A stretch of 19,426 nucleotides of DNA from Acidisphaera sp035272265 (GTDB taxonomy: Bacteria; Pseudomonadota; Alphaproteobacteria; Acetobacterales; Acetobacteraceae), in contig DATEQV010000337.1 in the NCBI GenBank assembly GCA_035272265.1, positions 1 to 19,426 on the forward strand, read 5' to 3'. Position 1 is the stretch's first letter; every line of letters starts with the position of its first letter. The position numbers and the translations under genes were made by a program. Under the pieces are notes generated by a model. That model was not told where the DNA came from, made no database searches, and saw nothing but the letters and a program-made list of their open reading frames with translations. This document shows positions 1-8,088 of the stretch, piece by piece.

Positions 1-348
1 GGCTGGGGCTGGCGCGGCGGCTGGGGCTACCGGCCTTGGGGCTGGGGCTATCGGTATCGGCCGATCGTCTACGCGGTTCCGCGCCCCGTCTACGTGGTGC
101 CGGCCCCGGTGACGTACGCGGTGCCTCGGCACGTGTATCACCCTGTCCACCACGCGACCTATCATGCGCCGGCGTGCACCTGTTCGTGCTCGTGCATCCC
201 GGCGGCCTCGCCCGCGGCTCCGGCAGCCGTTGCGGTTCCCCATGCGGAGCCGTCGCCGCTGACCGGCCCGCTCACGCAACCCGGCCCGGAGCCGGCGACG
301 CCGACCCAGCCCGGTCCGACGGCCCCCGTACCGACGCCCCACTCCTAG
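1..348 (+). CDS. C-terminal part of a Gly/Trp/Tyr/Pro-rich low-complexity protein (5' truncated by window edge)
   Basis: The frame is open from base 1 to the TAG at 346-348. The visible 115 residues begin with a Gly/Trp/Tyr/Arg-rich stretch (GWGWRGGWGYRPWGWGYRYR), pass through Val/Pro/Tyr repeats and a His-rich patch (HVYHPVHHATYHA) followed by a Cys cluster (CTCSCSC), and end in a Pro/Ala/Thr tail. No domain is recognisable. The composition resembles small exported Gly/Tyr/Trp-rich proteins of alphaproteobacteria, whose signal peptide would lie outside the window. The His and Cys cluster could bind metal, but that is inference. An internal ATG-like start at 94 would give only 84 residues; continuity of the aromatic repeat upstream makes the gene truncated at the window edge more likely. 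Confidence 0.5.
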   Translation, partial: GWGWRGGWGYRPWGWGYRYRPIVYAVPRPVYVVPAPVTYAVPRHVYHPVHHATYHAPACTCSCSCIPAASPAAPAAVAVPHAEPSPLTGPLTQPGPEPATPTQPGPTAPVPTPHS

Positions 349-380
349 CCGGCGCAGGCCGGAGGGGGCGCAGACCCGAC

Positions 381-400
381 GCGCTGGCTATGGCCAGCGC
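381..400. other. Perfect 8-bp inverted repeat overlapping the hemF stop codon
   Basis: GCGCTGGC (381-388) and GCCAGCGC (393-400) flank a 4-nt loop. The hairpin includes the last hemF codons and part of its stop, in the 39-bp gap between two convergent genes. No T-tract follows on either strand, so it is at best a weak or bidirectional terminator. Confidence 0.3.
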
Positions 401-1308
401 GCCTCGGGCGGCAGGCTCATCAGGATCGCCTCGATGTTGCCGCCGGTCTTCAGGCCGAACAGCGTGCCGCGGTCGTAGATCAGGTTGAACTCGACATAAC
501 GGCCGCGGCGGACCAGCTGGTGCTCGCGGTCCGCCTCGGTCCACGTCCCTCCCATCCGGCGGCGGACGATGCGCGGGTAGGCGTCCAGGAACGCCTCGCC
601 GACGTCGCGGGTGAAGGCGAAGTCGGCGTGCGCGTCGCCGCTCTTGAAGTGGTCGTAGAAGATGCCGCCCGCGCCGCGCGGCTCGCCCCGGTGGGGCAGG
701 TAGAAGTAGCGGTCGCACCAGTCCTTGAACGTCGAATAGTAACCGGGGTCGTGCCGGTCGCAGGCGGCGCGGAAGGCGGCGTGGAAGTCGGCGGCGTCGG
801 CGCGGGCCTCCGGCGTGTCCAGCCGCATGGGCGTCAGGTCGCCGCCGCCCCCGAACCAGCCCTGGGTGGTCACCAGCATGCGCGTGTTGAAATGCGCGGC
901 GGGCACTTTCGGGCTCTGCATGTGGGCGACGAGGCTGATGCCGCTGGCCCAGAAGCGCGGGTCCTCGGCCGCGCCCGGGATCTGGCCGCGGAACTCCTCG
1001 CTGAACGTGCCCCAGACGGTCGAGACGTTGACGCCCACCTTCTCGAACACCCGGCCGTGCATGACGCTCATGACGCCGCCGCCGCCCGGCCCGCCGTCAG
1101 GGGTCGGGCGATCCCACGACGTGCGGACGAAACGGCCCGGCGGACGGTCGGCGAGCGGGCCGTCCTGCGCATCCTCGATCGCCTCGAACGCCGCGCAGAT
1201 GCGGTCGCGCAGGCTCTCGAACCAGGCCTGCGCGGCGGGCTTCAGCGCATCGTGAGGCGGTCGGGTCCCCGCCTCGGGCTCGGTCGATACTGCCTGGTCT
1301 TGCGACAT
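388..1308 (-). CDS. hemF: Oxygen-dependent coproporphyrinogen III oxidase
   Basis: HemF converts coproporphyrinogen III to protoporphyrinogen IX by two oxidative decarboxylations using O2, a cytosolic step of haem synthesis. The 306-residue product matches the family's usual ~300. Family signatures are present: GWFGGGGDLTPM (150-161), the YYSTFKDWCDRYFYLPHRGE block (190-209), GAGGIFYD (212-219) and the C-terminal EFNLIYDRGTLFGLKTGGNI block (273-292). The frame stays open upstream to 2181, but that extension only shadows petA on the opposite strand. The ATG at 1306-1308 begins right before the family-like N-terminus and has a weak purine-rich stretch upstream. It diverges from petABC, which fits coordinated haem supply for cytochromes b and c1, though no shared regulator site is visible. 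Confidence 0.95.
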   Translation of the reverse strand: MSQDQAVSTEPEAGTRPPHDALKPAAQAWFESLRDRICAAFEAIEDAQDGPLADRPPGRFVRTSWDRPTPDGGPGGGGVMSVMHGRVFEKVGVNVSTVWGTFSEEFRGQIPGAAEDPRFWASGISLVAHMQSPKVPAAHFNTRMLVTTQGWFGGGGDLTPMRLDTPEARADAADFHAAFRAACDRHDPGYYSTFKDWCDRYFYLPHRGEPRGAGGIFYDHFKSGDAHADFAFTRDVGEAFLDAYPRIVRRRMGGTWTEADREHQLVRRGRYVEFNLIYDRGTLFGLKTGGNIEAILMSLPPEARWP

Positions 1309-1458
1309 TCGCGTCCGTCTCAACTTCGAAGGCGTCCGCCCCGTGTTGCGGGAGCGAAGTCTGGACCGTAGTTTGCGGCGCAACCGCGGCCGGGGTCCAG
1401 AAGCCCCGCTTGGATCGACTGCCCTGAGTGTCGCGACCGCCTGCTCGATGAGGAACCA

Positions 1459-2022
1459 ATGGCCGAGACGTCCGCTGCCACCGTCGCGATGCATGGCGAG
1501 CCCGACACGGGCAAGCGCGACTTCCTGCAACTCGTCACCGTCGCGGGTGCCGCGATCGCGGTCGGCGCCATCGCATGGCCGCTGCTCGACTACATGAACC
1601 CGTCGAAGGACGTGCTCGCCCTGTCGTCGGTCGAGCAGGACCTGACGCCGATCGCCGAAGGCTCCGGCATCACCGTGATGTGGCGCGGCAAGCCGATCTT
1701 CGTGCGCCACCGTACGCCCACCGAAATCAAGGAAGCGCAGGACACGCCGCTCAGCCAGCTGATCGAGCCGCAGCCCGACAGCGAGCGGGTCAAGGCCGGG
1801 CACGCGCAGTGGATCGTGCTGATCGGCATCTGCACGCATCTCGGCTGCATCCCGCTCGGCAACAAGCCGACCGATCCGCGCGGCGACTACGGCGGCTGGT
1901 TCTGTCCCTGCCACGGCAGCCAGTACGACACCTCCGGCCGCGTCCGCCACGGGCCCGCGCCGCTCAACCTGTTCGTCCCGCCCTACGCGTTCTCGTCCGA
2001 CACCAAGATCAAGATCGGCTGA
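1459..2022 (+). CDS. petA: Ubiquinol-cytochrome c reductase Rieske iron-sulfur subunit
   Basis: This is the 2Fe-2S subunit of the cytochrome bc1 complex, which accepts an electron from ubiquinol on the periplasmic face and passes it to cytochrome c1. It has 187 residues. An N-terminal Tat-like anchor carries Lys19-Arg20 before DFLQ and a hydrophobic helix at about 25-43. Cluster box 1 is CTHLGC (125-130) and box 2 is CPCHGSQ (149-155). Expected ligands are Cys125, His127, Cys149 and His152, with a Cys130-Cys151 disulfide. The KR in place of a twin Arg is known to be tolerated in Rieske anchors. The ATG has an AGGA four bases upstream. It is the first gene of petABC, with a 37-bp gap to petB. 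Confidence 0.97.
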   Translation: MAETSAATVAMHGEPDTGKRDFLQLVTVAGAAIAVGAIAWPLLDYMNPSKDVLALSSVEQDLTPIAEGSGITVMWRGKPIFVRHRTPTEIKEAQDTPLSQLIEPQPDSERVKAGHAQWIVLIGICTHLGCIPLGNKPTDPRGDYGGWFCPCHGSQYDTSGRVRHGPAPLNLFVPPYAFSSDTKIKIG

Positions 2023-2059
2023 CCAGCCGCCCGATCGAAACGACATCGAGGTCCAGCCA

Positions 2060-3340
2060 ATGATCGGCCTGCACAAGAGCACGATGAAGAACCCCGTCAT
2101 CCGGTGGATCGACTCCCGGATGCCGATCTTCTCGATGATGCAGAACGAGTACGGGGCGTTCCCGACGCCCCGCAACTTCAACTACTTCTGGAATTTCGGC
2201 GCGCTGGCGATGGTCATGCTGATGATCATGATCATCACCGGCGTGCTCCTGGCGATGAACTACACGCCGCGCGCGGACCTCGCGTTCGACAGCGTGCAGC
2301 GCATCATGCGCGACGTGAACTACGGCTGGATGATCCGCTACATCCACCAGAACGGCGGGTCGATGTTCTTCATCGTCGTCTACATCCACATCTTCCGCGG
2401 CCTCGACTACGGATCCTACAAGTATCCGCGCGAGCTGCTGTGGATGACCGGCGTGATCCTGCTGCTGGTCATGATGGCGACGGCCTTCATGGGGTACGTG
2501 CTGCCCTGGGGGCAGATGTCCTACTGGGGTGCGACCGTCATCACCAACCTGTTCAGCGCCATCCCGCTGGTCGGACAGAGCATCGTCACCTGGCTGTGGG
2601 GCGGCTTCTCGGTCGACAACCCGACGCTGCAGCGCTTCTTCAGCCTGCACTACCTGCTGCCGTTCATCATCGTCGGCGTGGTGTTCCTGCACGTCGTCGC
2701 GCTGCACATCACCGGCTCGAACAACCCGCTGGGCATCGAGCCGAAAGGTCCGCAGGACACCATTCCGTTCCACCCGTACTACACGATCAAGGACAGTTTC
2801 GGCCTCTGCGTGTTCCTGACGCTCTATGCGGCGATCGTGTTCTTCGCGCCGAACTACCTCGGCGATCCGAACAACTTCATCCCCGCCAACCCGTTGCAGA
2901 CGCCGGCCGACATCGTGCCCGAATGGTACTTCCTGCCGTTCTACGCGATCCTGCGCTCGGTGCCCGACAAGCTCGGCGGGGTCGTGCTGATGTTCGGCTC
3001 GATCCTGGTGCTGTTCGTGATCCCCTGGCTGGACACCAGCCCGGTGCGCAGCGCGCGCTTCCGGCCGCTCTATCGGCCGTTCATCTTCGTACTGGTGGCG
3101 TCGGTGATCGTCCTGGGCATGGTCGGCGCACACCACCCGGAGGGCATCTGGGTCATCCTCGGCCGCGTCGGCACCGCCTACTACTTCCTGCATTTCCTGG
3201 TGATCATGCCGCTGTTCGGCGTGATCGAGCGGCCGCTGCCGCTGCCGGAGAGCATCAGCCGCCCGGTGCTGCGGCCGCCGGGGGCGGGCGGCGGCCCGCT
3301 GCCCGGCGGTGCCACCGCCAAGCCGATGGACAAGGCGTGA
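2060..3340 (+). CDS. petB: Cytochrome b subunit of the bc1 complex
   Basis: This membrane subunit carries both b haems and the quinol-oxidising (Qo) and quinone-reducing (Qi) sites. The 426-residue length suits an unsplit bacterial cytochrome b with eight helices. Haem-ligand histidine pairs are visible with the canonical 14-residue spacing: His96/His110 in helix B and His197/His211 in helix D. The Qo-site PEWY motif is at 287-290, and GYVLPWGQMSYWGATV lies at 145-160. The C-terminal 25 residues are Pro/Gly-rich and poorly constrained. Its TGA overlaps the GTG start of petC (GTGA), so the two are translationally coupled. A few gene families use the same symbol differently (some genomes name it fbcB). 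Confidence 0.97.
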   Translation: MIGLHKSTMKNPVIRWIDSRMPIFSMMQNEYGAFPTPRNFNYFWNFGALAMVMLMIMIITGVLLAMNYTPRADLAFDSVQRIMRDVNYGWMIRYIHQNGGSMFFIVVYIHIFRGLDYGSYKYPRELLWMTGVILLLVMMATAFMGYVLPWGQMSYWGATVITNLFSAIPLVGQSIVTWLWGGFSVDNPTLQRFFSLHYLLPFIIVGVVFLHVVALHITGSNNPLGIEPKGPQDTIPFHPYYTIKDSFGLCVFLTLYAAIVFFAPNYLGDPNNFIPANPLQTPADIVPEWYFLPFYAILRSVPDKLGGVVLMFGSILVLFVIPWLDTSPVRSARFRPLYRPFIFVLVASVIVLGMVGAHHPEGIWVILGRVGTAYYFLHFLVIMPLFGVIERPLPLPESISRPVLRPPGAGGGPLPGGATAKPMDKA

Positions 3341-4104
3341 CGCGCCGCGCGGTCATCTCGGCGGCCCTGGCGGCGTTGCTTGCCGCCGGCGTCGCCACCG
3401 CAGCCCGGGCGCAGGACGAGACGCCCAAGCTGCCGCGCGAGCGCTGGAGCTTCTCGGGCCCGTTCGGGGCACTGGACCTCGCCGCCGCGCAGCGCGGCTT
3501 CCAGGTCTACAACGATGTCTGCGCGGCCTGTCACTCGATGAACCTGCTGCACTACCGCGACCTGTCGGGCATCGGGCTCACCGAGGAGCAGATCAAGGCG
3601 GTCGCCGCCTCGAAGACCTACGACATCATCGGTGACGACGGGCAGCCGACGACGCGGCCCGGAACGCCGGCGGATGTGTTCAAGGCGCCATACCCGAACG
3701 AGAAGGCAGCCGCGGCGTCGTTCGGCGGGTCGTATCCGCCCGACCAGTCGGTGCTGGTCAACGCGCGCGAGGGCGGTCCGGACTACATCTACGCGATCCT
3801 GACCGGCTACACGGACCCGCCGCCCGGCTTCAAGCTGGCCGAGGGTCTCTACTACAACGAGTATTTCCCCGGTCATCAGATCCATATGCCGCAGCCGCTG
3901 CACGACGATCAGGTGACCTACGCCGACGGCACCAAGGCGACCGTCGACCAGATGTCGCACGACCTAACCACGTTCCTCTACTGGACGGCCAACCCGGAGG
4001 AGGTGCAGCGCAAGCAGATCGGCTGGCGCATGGTGCTGTTCTTCGGGATGATGGCGGGGCTCACCTACGCGTGGAAGCGCCAGATGTGGTCGGGCCTCCA
4101 CTGA
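3337..4104 (+). CDS. petC: Cytochrome c1 precursor
   Basis: This is the periplasmic c-type haem subunit of bc1, passing electrons from the Rieske protein to soluble or membrane cytochrome c. I place the start at GTG 3337, inside the petB stop. That yields 255 residues with an ideal Sec signal (MTRRAVISAALAALLAAG onward) ending ARA|Q at residue 25/26. The haem attachment motif is CAACH (62-66), and the likely sixth ligand is Met184 in IHMPQPL. A C-terminal anchor helix spans about 229-246. The frame is open far upstream of 3337 only because it shadows petB. It closes the petABC operon, with mtnP beginning 31 bp later. Confidence 0.95.
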   Translation: MTRRAVISAALAALLAAGVATAARAQDETPKLPRERWSFSGPFGALDLAAAQRGFQVYNDVCAACHSMNLLHYRDLSGIGLTEEQIKAVAASKTYDIIGDDGQPTTRPGTPADVFKAPYPNEKAAAASFGGSYPPDQSVLVNAREGGPDYIYAILTGYTDPPPGFKLAEGLYYNEYFPGHQIHMPQPLHDDQVTYADGTKATVDQMSHDLTTFLYWTANPEEVQRKQIGWRMVLFFGMMAGLTYAWKRQMWSGLH

Positions 4105-4135
4105 TCGGGACGGCAGCGTCGGCCGGGCAGCGCCG

Positions 4136-5017
4136 ATGACCGCCGTCGAGCCGGTCATCGGCGTCATCGGCGGCTCGGGCCTGTACGAGATCGACGGGCT
4201 GACCGAGACCGAGTGGCGCGCTGTCCCCACGCCATGGGGCCTGCCGTCCGACAAGCTGCTGTTCGGGCGGTTGGACGGCGTGCGCTGCGTCTTCCTGCCG
4301 CGCCACGGCCGCGGCCATCGCCTGTCGCCGACGCATCTGAACTACCGCGCGAACATCGACGCGCTGAAGCGCGCCGGCGTGACCGACATCCTGTCGCTCT
4401 CCGCGGTGGGCAGCCTGCGCGAAGAGCTGCCGCCGGGTCACTTCGTCGTCGTCGACCAGTTCATCGACCGCAGCTTCGCGCGCGAGAAGAGTTTTTTCGG
4501 CGAGGGCATCGTCGCCCACGTCTCGATGGCGCACCCGGTGTGCGGTCGGCTCGGCGACGCGCTGGAGACGGCGGCACGGCGGCTCGGCCTGCCCGTGACG
4601 CGCGGCGGCAGCTATCTCGTGATGGAAGGTCCGCAGTTCTCCACGCGGGCGGAGAGCGAGCTGTATCGCAGCTGGGGCTGCAGCGTGATCGGCATGACGA
4701 ACATGCCGGAGGCGAAGCTCGCACGCGAGGCTGAGATCGACTACGCGACGGTCGCCATGGTGACCGACTACGACTGCTGGCACGAGGAGCACGATCACGT
4801 CACCGTCGACGTCGTCGCGCGGGTGCTGGCGCAGAACGCGGACAACGCGCGCGCGCTGGTCAAGGCCGTGGTCCCGGATATCGGCCGCCCTCGCGGGCTG
4901 TGTCCGCACGGCTGCGACCGCGCGCTCGACTCGGCGATCATCACGCCGCCGGGCGTGCGCGACCCCGCGCTGACGGCGAAGCTCGAGGCGATCGCGGGAC
5001 GCGTACTCAACGCCTGA
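4136..5017 (+). CDS. mtnP: S-methyl-5'-thioadenosine phosphorylase
   Basis: MtnP cleaves methylthioadenosine, a polyamine-synthesis by-product, with phosphate into adenine and 5-methylthioribose-1-phosphate, for methionine and adenine salvage. At 293 residues it fits the PNP/MTAP family. Visible motifs are GGSGLY (12-17), RHGRGHRLSPTHLNYRANI (56-74), SAVGSL (89-94), MEGPQFSTRAES (163-174), GMTNMPEAKLAREAE (186-200) and TDYD (210-213). The two Asp of the last motif (211, 213) are the base-recognition positions that favour 6-aminopurines, supporting MTAP over inosine/guanosine phosphorylase. It sits 31 bp after petC on the same strand and may be read through from that operon. No adenine phosphoribosyltransferase gene follows within the window. 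Confidence 0.93.
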   Translation: MTAVEPVIGVIGGSGLYEIDGLTETEWRAVPTPWGLPSDKLLFGRLDGVRCVFLPRHGRGHRLSPTHLNYRANIDALKRAGVTDILSLSAVGSLREELPPGHFVVVDQFIDRSFAREKSFFGEGIVAHVSMAHPVCGRLGDALETAARRLGLPVTRGGSYLVMEGPQFSTRAESELYRSWGCSVIGMTNMPEAKLAREAEIDYATVAMVTDYDCWHEEHDHVTVDVVARVLAQNADNARALVKAVVPDIGRPRGLCPHGCDRALDSAIITPPGVRDPALTAKLEAIAGRVLNA

Positions 5018-5316
5018 ACCGCCGTCGGGATCGATGGCGGAAGGCCACGGTCGGCACCCCACGTTTGCGCGCAACAGGCCTTGAACCGTAGAGCCTCCTG
5101 CGCACGCCATGAACCGTTGTCGGCGCGGCTTGCAGCCTCGATGTGCGGCTGTGCTTGGGCGCATGGATGTCATCAGCACGGCAGATCGGATCGCTGTTTG
5201 ACGACACCGCTCGCAGCCCTCGGCGTCGCTGGGCTCAGGCGTGAATCGCCCCACCTTCAATCATCGTAAGACTTCGATCGCCGGCCCGATGCGCATGAGG
5301 TCGTGAGGTTCGCCGA
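5018..5316. other. 299-bp intergenic region with no supported gene
   Basis: Short open frames here lack a ribosome-binding site, domain features or the strand-consistent third-position G/C bias of the neighbours. I see no tRNA fold or strong hairpin. The promoter of the following acetyltransferase gene probably lies here, but no convincing -35/-10 pair is visible. Confidence 0.4.
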
Positions 5317-5781
5317 ATGAGCACCCGCATCGACGCGGTTTCCGAGCGGCCCGAGCTGGCGGCCATCGTCGCTCGCTGGCGGGTAGCGGCTCTCTTCGAT
5401 TATCCGGGCGGCTACACGGTCGAGGACGTGGCGGAGCGCATCCTCGCGCCTCCGGCGGGCCCTAAAGAAACGTTCGTGCTGTTCGACGACGACCGGCCGG
5501 TCGGAACCGCCGGCATCGTGCGTCACGATCTGGAAACGCGACCTGACCTCACGCCCTGGCTCGCCGGGGTCTTCGTCGAGCGCCGGTTCCGCGGCCGTGG
5601 CCACGCGACCGCGTTGATCCGGCGGGTCGAGGCATTCGCGCTGGCCGCTTCGGTGCCGATCCTGTGGCTCTACACCGCGACAGCCGAGCCGCTCTACGCT
5701 CGCCTCGGCTGGGAACGGGCAGGGCTGGAGCTGGACCGAGGCGAGGAGGTCGTGCTGATGCGGCGCCTGCTATTCACCTGA
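5317..5781 (+). CDS. GNAT-family N-acetyltransferase
   Basis: This 154-residue protein is a single GNAT domain that would transfer acetyl from acetyl-CoA to an unknown amine. Motif A is clear: LAGVFVERRFRGRGHATALI (82-101), in which Arg90-x-x-Gly93-x-Gly95 is the pyrophosphate-binding loop. It is followed by the amphipathic helix and, near the C-terminus, the typical LYARLGWE motif-B strand. GAGG at 5305-5308 lies eight bases before the ATG and sets the start. It stands alone between mtnP and the convergent ctrA, so context says nothing about its substrate. Substrates of this superfamily range from antibiotics to ribosomal proteins. Confidence 0.85.
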   Translation: MSTRIDAVSERPELAAIVARWRVAALFDYPGGYTVEDVAERILAPPAGPKETFVLFDDDRPVGTAGIVRHDLETRPDLTPWLAGVFVERRFRGRGHATALIRRVEAFALAASVPILWLYTATAEPLYARLGWERAGLELDRGEEVVLMRRLLFT

Positions 5782-5797
5782 CACCGCTCGTGCCCCA

Positions 5798-5827
5798 TCC
5801 CGGAAGTTCGCCGGCGAACTTCCGGGA
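5798..5827. terminator. Perfect 30-bp palindrome between convergent genes, likely bidirectional terminator
   Basis: Arms TCCCGGAAGTTCG (5798-5810) and CGAACTTCCGGGA (5815-5827) pair without mismatch around a CCGG centre, which is itself self-complementary. The palindrome starts 16 bp after the acetyltransferase stop and ends 25 bp before the ctrA stop. There is no T-tract, so it may end transcripts by pausing with Rho or serve as a 3' stabiliser. The termination role is inferred from position and strength. Confidence 0.65.
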
Positions 5828-5852
5828 CAGGCAGGTCACCAAGGCTTCGATC

Positions 5853-6581
5853 TCAGGCGGCGGTGAGCGCCATTGGCGTTGGCACGGCGTCGTAGATCCG
5901 CACCTCCTCCGACGGCTCGCGGATCATGTAGCCGCGGCCCCAGACCGTGCCGATCAGGTTGTCCGCGCCGGCCTGCGCCAGCTTCTTGCGCAGCTTGCAG
6001 ATGAAGACGTCGATGATCTTCATCTCCGGCTCGTCCATGCCGCCGTAGAGGTGGTTGAGGAACGCCTCCTTGGTCAGGACCATGCCCTTGCGCAGCACCA
6101 GCAGCTCCAGGATCGCGTATTCCTTGCCGGTCAGATGCACCTTGCGGCTGCCCACCAGGACCTCGCGGCTGTCGAGGTTGAGCACCAGGTTGCCGACCCG
6201 CAGCTGCGGCTGGCTGTAGCCCTTGCTACGGCGGACGATGGCCTGCAGGCGGGCGATCAGCTCGCCGCCATCGAACGGCTTGGTGATGAAGTCGTCCGCG
6301 CCGACGCCGAAACCCTTGACCTTGGCCTGCGGGCGGTTGACGCCGGAGACGATCAGGACCGGGGTTTCGAGGCGCGACGCCCGCATCCGGCGGACCACGT
6401 CGTAGCCCTCCATGTCCGGCAGCATGAGGTCGAGGACAACCACATCGTAATCATAGTGGCGTACCAGATCGACCGCGTCCTCGCCGTTGTCGGCGGAGTC
6501 GAGCACGAAGCCGCCCGCCTTCAGCATTAACGAGACACTTCGCGCTGCAGCGAGATCATCCTCTACAAGCAACACACGCAT
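5853..6581 (-). CDS. ctrA: CtrA-type OmpR-family cell-cycle response regulator
   Basis: CtrA is the alphaproteobacterial master regulator that controls replication initiation, division, motility and flagellar genes. The 242-residue protein has a receiver domain with acidic pocket Glu7-Asp8-Asp9, phospho-acceptor Asp51 (VVLDLMLPDMEGYD) and Lys101 (TKPF). The winged-helix DNA-binding domain spans about 125-222, with HLTGKEYAILELLVLRKG (149-166) and the C-terminal GTVWGRGYMIREP (211-223) that are near-invariant in CtrA. It ends in Ala-Ala, as in Caulobacter CtrA, where the C-terminal alanines are read by ClpXP. The start is fixed by GAGGAG nine bases before the ATG; the longer upstream frame shadows fliI. 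One GANTC site lies upstream (6669-6673). It diverges from fliI. Confidence 0.95.
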   Translation of the reverse strand: MRVLLVEDDLAAARSVSLMLKAGGFVLDSADNGEDAVDLVRHYDYDVVVLDLMLPDMEGYDVVRRMRASRLETPVLIVSGVNRPQAKVKGFGVGADDFITKPFDGGELIARLQAIVRRSKGYSQPQLRVGNLVLNLDSREVLVGSRKVHLTGKEYAILELLVLRKGMVLTKEAFLNHLYGGMDEPEMKIIDVFICKLRKKLAQAGADNLIGTVWGRGYMIREPSEEVRIYDAVPTPMALTAA

Positions 6582-6750
6582 CGTGAACTCCTCATCCTGC
6601 GAGACGGTTCTACCACCCTCAGGTGCATCGCTCCAGCCGATTTTCACCTTTTGGTATCCATACGTCAGGAATCGGCCCGTTTTATGGCACCAATATCGAT
6701 AACATGACACAGATCTCCAAATTAACGCAACCCTGTCCGGTGGATCCCCC
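6582..6750. promoter_or_regulatory. Divergent ctrA-fliI intergenic control region with one GANTC site
   Basis: This 169-bp gap is clearly more AT-rich around 6640-6730 than the flanking genes, as expected for back-to-back promoters. It holds GAATC at 6669-6673, a match to the CcrM methylation site that tunes ctrA transcription in Caulobacter. A single TTAAC at 6722-6726 matches only half of the CtrA box TTAA-N7-TTAA. I could not place either promoter with confidence. Regulation of fliI by CtrA is known in other alphaproteobacteria and only inferred here. Confidence 0.5.
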
Positions 6751-8067
6751 ATGACCTTGCTCGCTGAGCTGGGGGCGGCCCTGCGCGCGATCCCCGCGGT
6801 CGCGGCCGAAGGCCGCCTGCGGGAGGTCTCGGGCGACCGGCTGGTCATCGGCGGCCTGACGCCGCTGCTCGCGGTCGGCGACGGGTTGCGTCTGCGTGCC
6901 CGCGACGGCGGCTCCGTGCGCGCCGAGGTCACCGGCTTCCTGCGCGAAGGCGTGGCGGCTTCGGCGCTCGACCCGATGGCCGAGGTCGGCCCCGGATCGC
7001 CGGTGCGCCTCTGCCGCCCGGCCGCCGACCTGTATCCGGCCGACGGCTGGATCGGCCGCGTGGTGGATCCGTTCGGCCGGCCGCTCGACGGGTTGCCGCT
7101 CGGCAAGGGAGAGCGGCGCTCGCTGCGCGGCACGCCGGTCCCGGCCACGACGCGGGGGCGTCTCGGCGCCCCGCTGCATCTCGGCATCACCGCGCTCGAC
7201 CTGTTCACCCCCTGCCGCGCCGGCCAGCGCCTCGGGCTGTTCGCCGGTGCGGGCATCGGCAAGTCCACCTTGCTCGGCATGCTGGCGCGCAACGCCGCCT
7301 GCGACGTCGCCGTCCTCGGCCTCGTGGGCGAGCGCGGCCGCGAGGTGCGCGAGTTCCTCGAGGACGAGCTCGGCCCCGACGGCCGCGCCCGCACGGTCGC
7401 CGTCGTCGCCACCTCCGACATGCCGCCGATCGTCCGCCGCAACTGCGCCGACGCCGCACTCGCGGTCGCCGAGTATTTCCGCGACCAGGGCAAGCACGTC
7501 CTGCTGCTGCTCGACAGCCTGACGCGCTACTGCCACGCCTTGCGCGAGATCGGGCTGGCGGCCGGCGAGCTGCCGGCGGCGCGCGGCTCCCCGCCGAGCG
7601 TCTTCGCCCACCTGCCCCGCCTGCACGAACGCGCCGGGCCGGGGGCCGAGGTCGCCGGCAAGGCCGGGCAGATCACCGCGATCTTCTCGGTCCTGGTCGA
7701 CGGCGACGACCAGACCGAGCCGGTGGCCGATGCCGTGCGCGGGTTCCTCGACGGCCACATCGTGCTCGATCGCGGCATCGCCGATCGCGGCCGCTATCCG
7801 GCGGTCGACGTGCTCCGCTCGCTGTCGCGGACCGCGCAGGGCTGCCTCACCGCCGAGGAGGCCGAGCTGATGCTGGACGCCCGCCGCGTGCTCGCCCGCG
7901 CGGCCGAGACCGACGAGCTGGTCAAGCTCGGCGCCTACCGCACCGGCTCCGATCCCGACCTCGACCGCGCGCTCGACCAGGGCCGCCGCATCGAGGCGCT
8001 GCTCCGCCAGGCGCCGCACGAGCACCGCGACCGACCGTTCGCCGCGCTGCAGGCCGCTCTGGCATGA
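6751..8067 (+). CDS. fliI: Flagellum-specific ATP synthase / export ATPase FliI
   Basis: FliI is the hexameric ATPase of the flagellar type III export apparatus; it works at the inner face of the membrane with FliH and FliJ. The 438-residue product has an N-terminal beta-barrel (about 20-90), Walker A AGAGIGKST (165-173), the GERGRE motif (193-198) and Walker B LLLLD (251-255) followed by SLTRYCHALREI. These spacings separate FliI/YscN-type ATPases from F1-beta. A GGTGGA stretch precedes the ATG. The gene heads a run of same-strand genes through about 11.6 kb. A fliJ-like gene follows in the usual order, but no other flagellar genes lie in the window. Confidence 0.92.
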   Translation: MTLLAELGAALRAIPAVAAEGRLREVSGDRLVIGGLTPLLAVGDGLRLRARDGGSVRAEVTGFLREGVAASALDPMAEVGPGSPVRLCRPAADLYPADGWIGRVVDPFGRPLDGLPLGKGERRSLRGTPVPATTRGRLGAPLHLGITALDLFTPCRAGQRLGLFAGAGIGKSTLLGMLARNAACDVAVLGLVGERGREVREFLEDELGPDGRARTVAVVATSDMPPIVRRNCADAALAVAEYFRDQGKHVLLLLDSLTRYCHALREIGLAAGELPAARGSPPSVFAHLPRLHERAGPGAEVAGKAGQITAIFSVLVDGDDQTEPVADAVRGFLDGHIVLDRGIADRGRYPAVDVLRSLSRTAQGCLTAEEAELMLDARRVLARAAETDELVKLGAYRTGSDPDLDRALDQGRRIEALLRQAPHEHRDRPFAALQAALA

Positions 8068-8088
8068 GCCCCGGCATGAGGCGCTGAG

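Noticed and set aside
2009..3193. 394-codon minus-strand frame opposite petB
   Set aside because: Asp/His/Arg/Val-rich antisense product with no domain; petB on the other strand has all haem ligands.
2104..3336. Long plus-strand frame ahead of petC, apparently extending cytochrome c1 upstream
   Set aside because: It is the shadow of petB; the real petC begins at GTG 3337 with a clean signal peptide.
5081..5269. 62-codon frame between mtnP and the acetyltransferase gene
   Set aside because: It lacks an ATG start and ribosome-binding site, and its composition is not protein-like.
6660..6700. Possible sigma-54 promoter (TGGCAC near 6685) for fliI
   Set aside because: No GC doublet/TTGC element occurs at the required spacing after TGGCAC.
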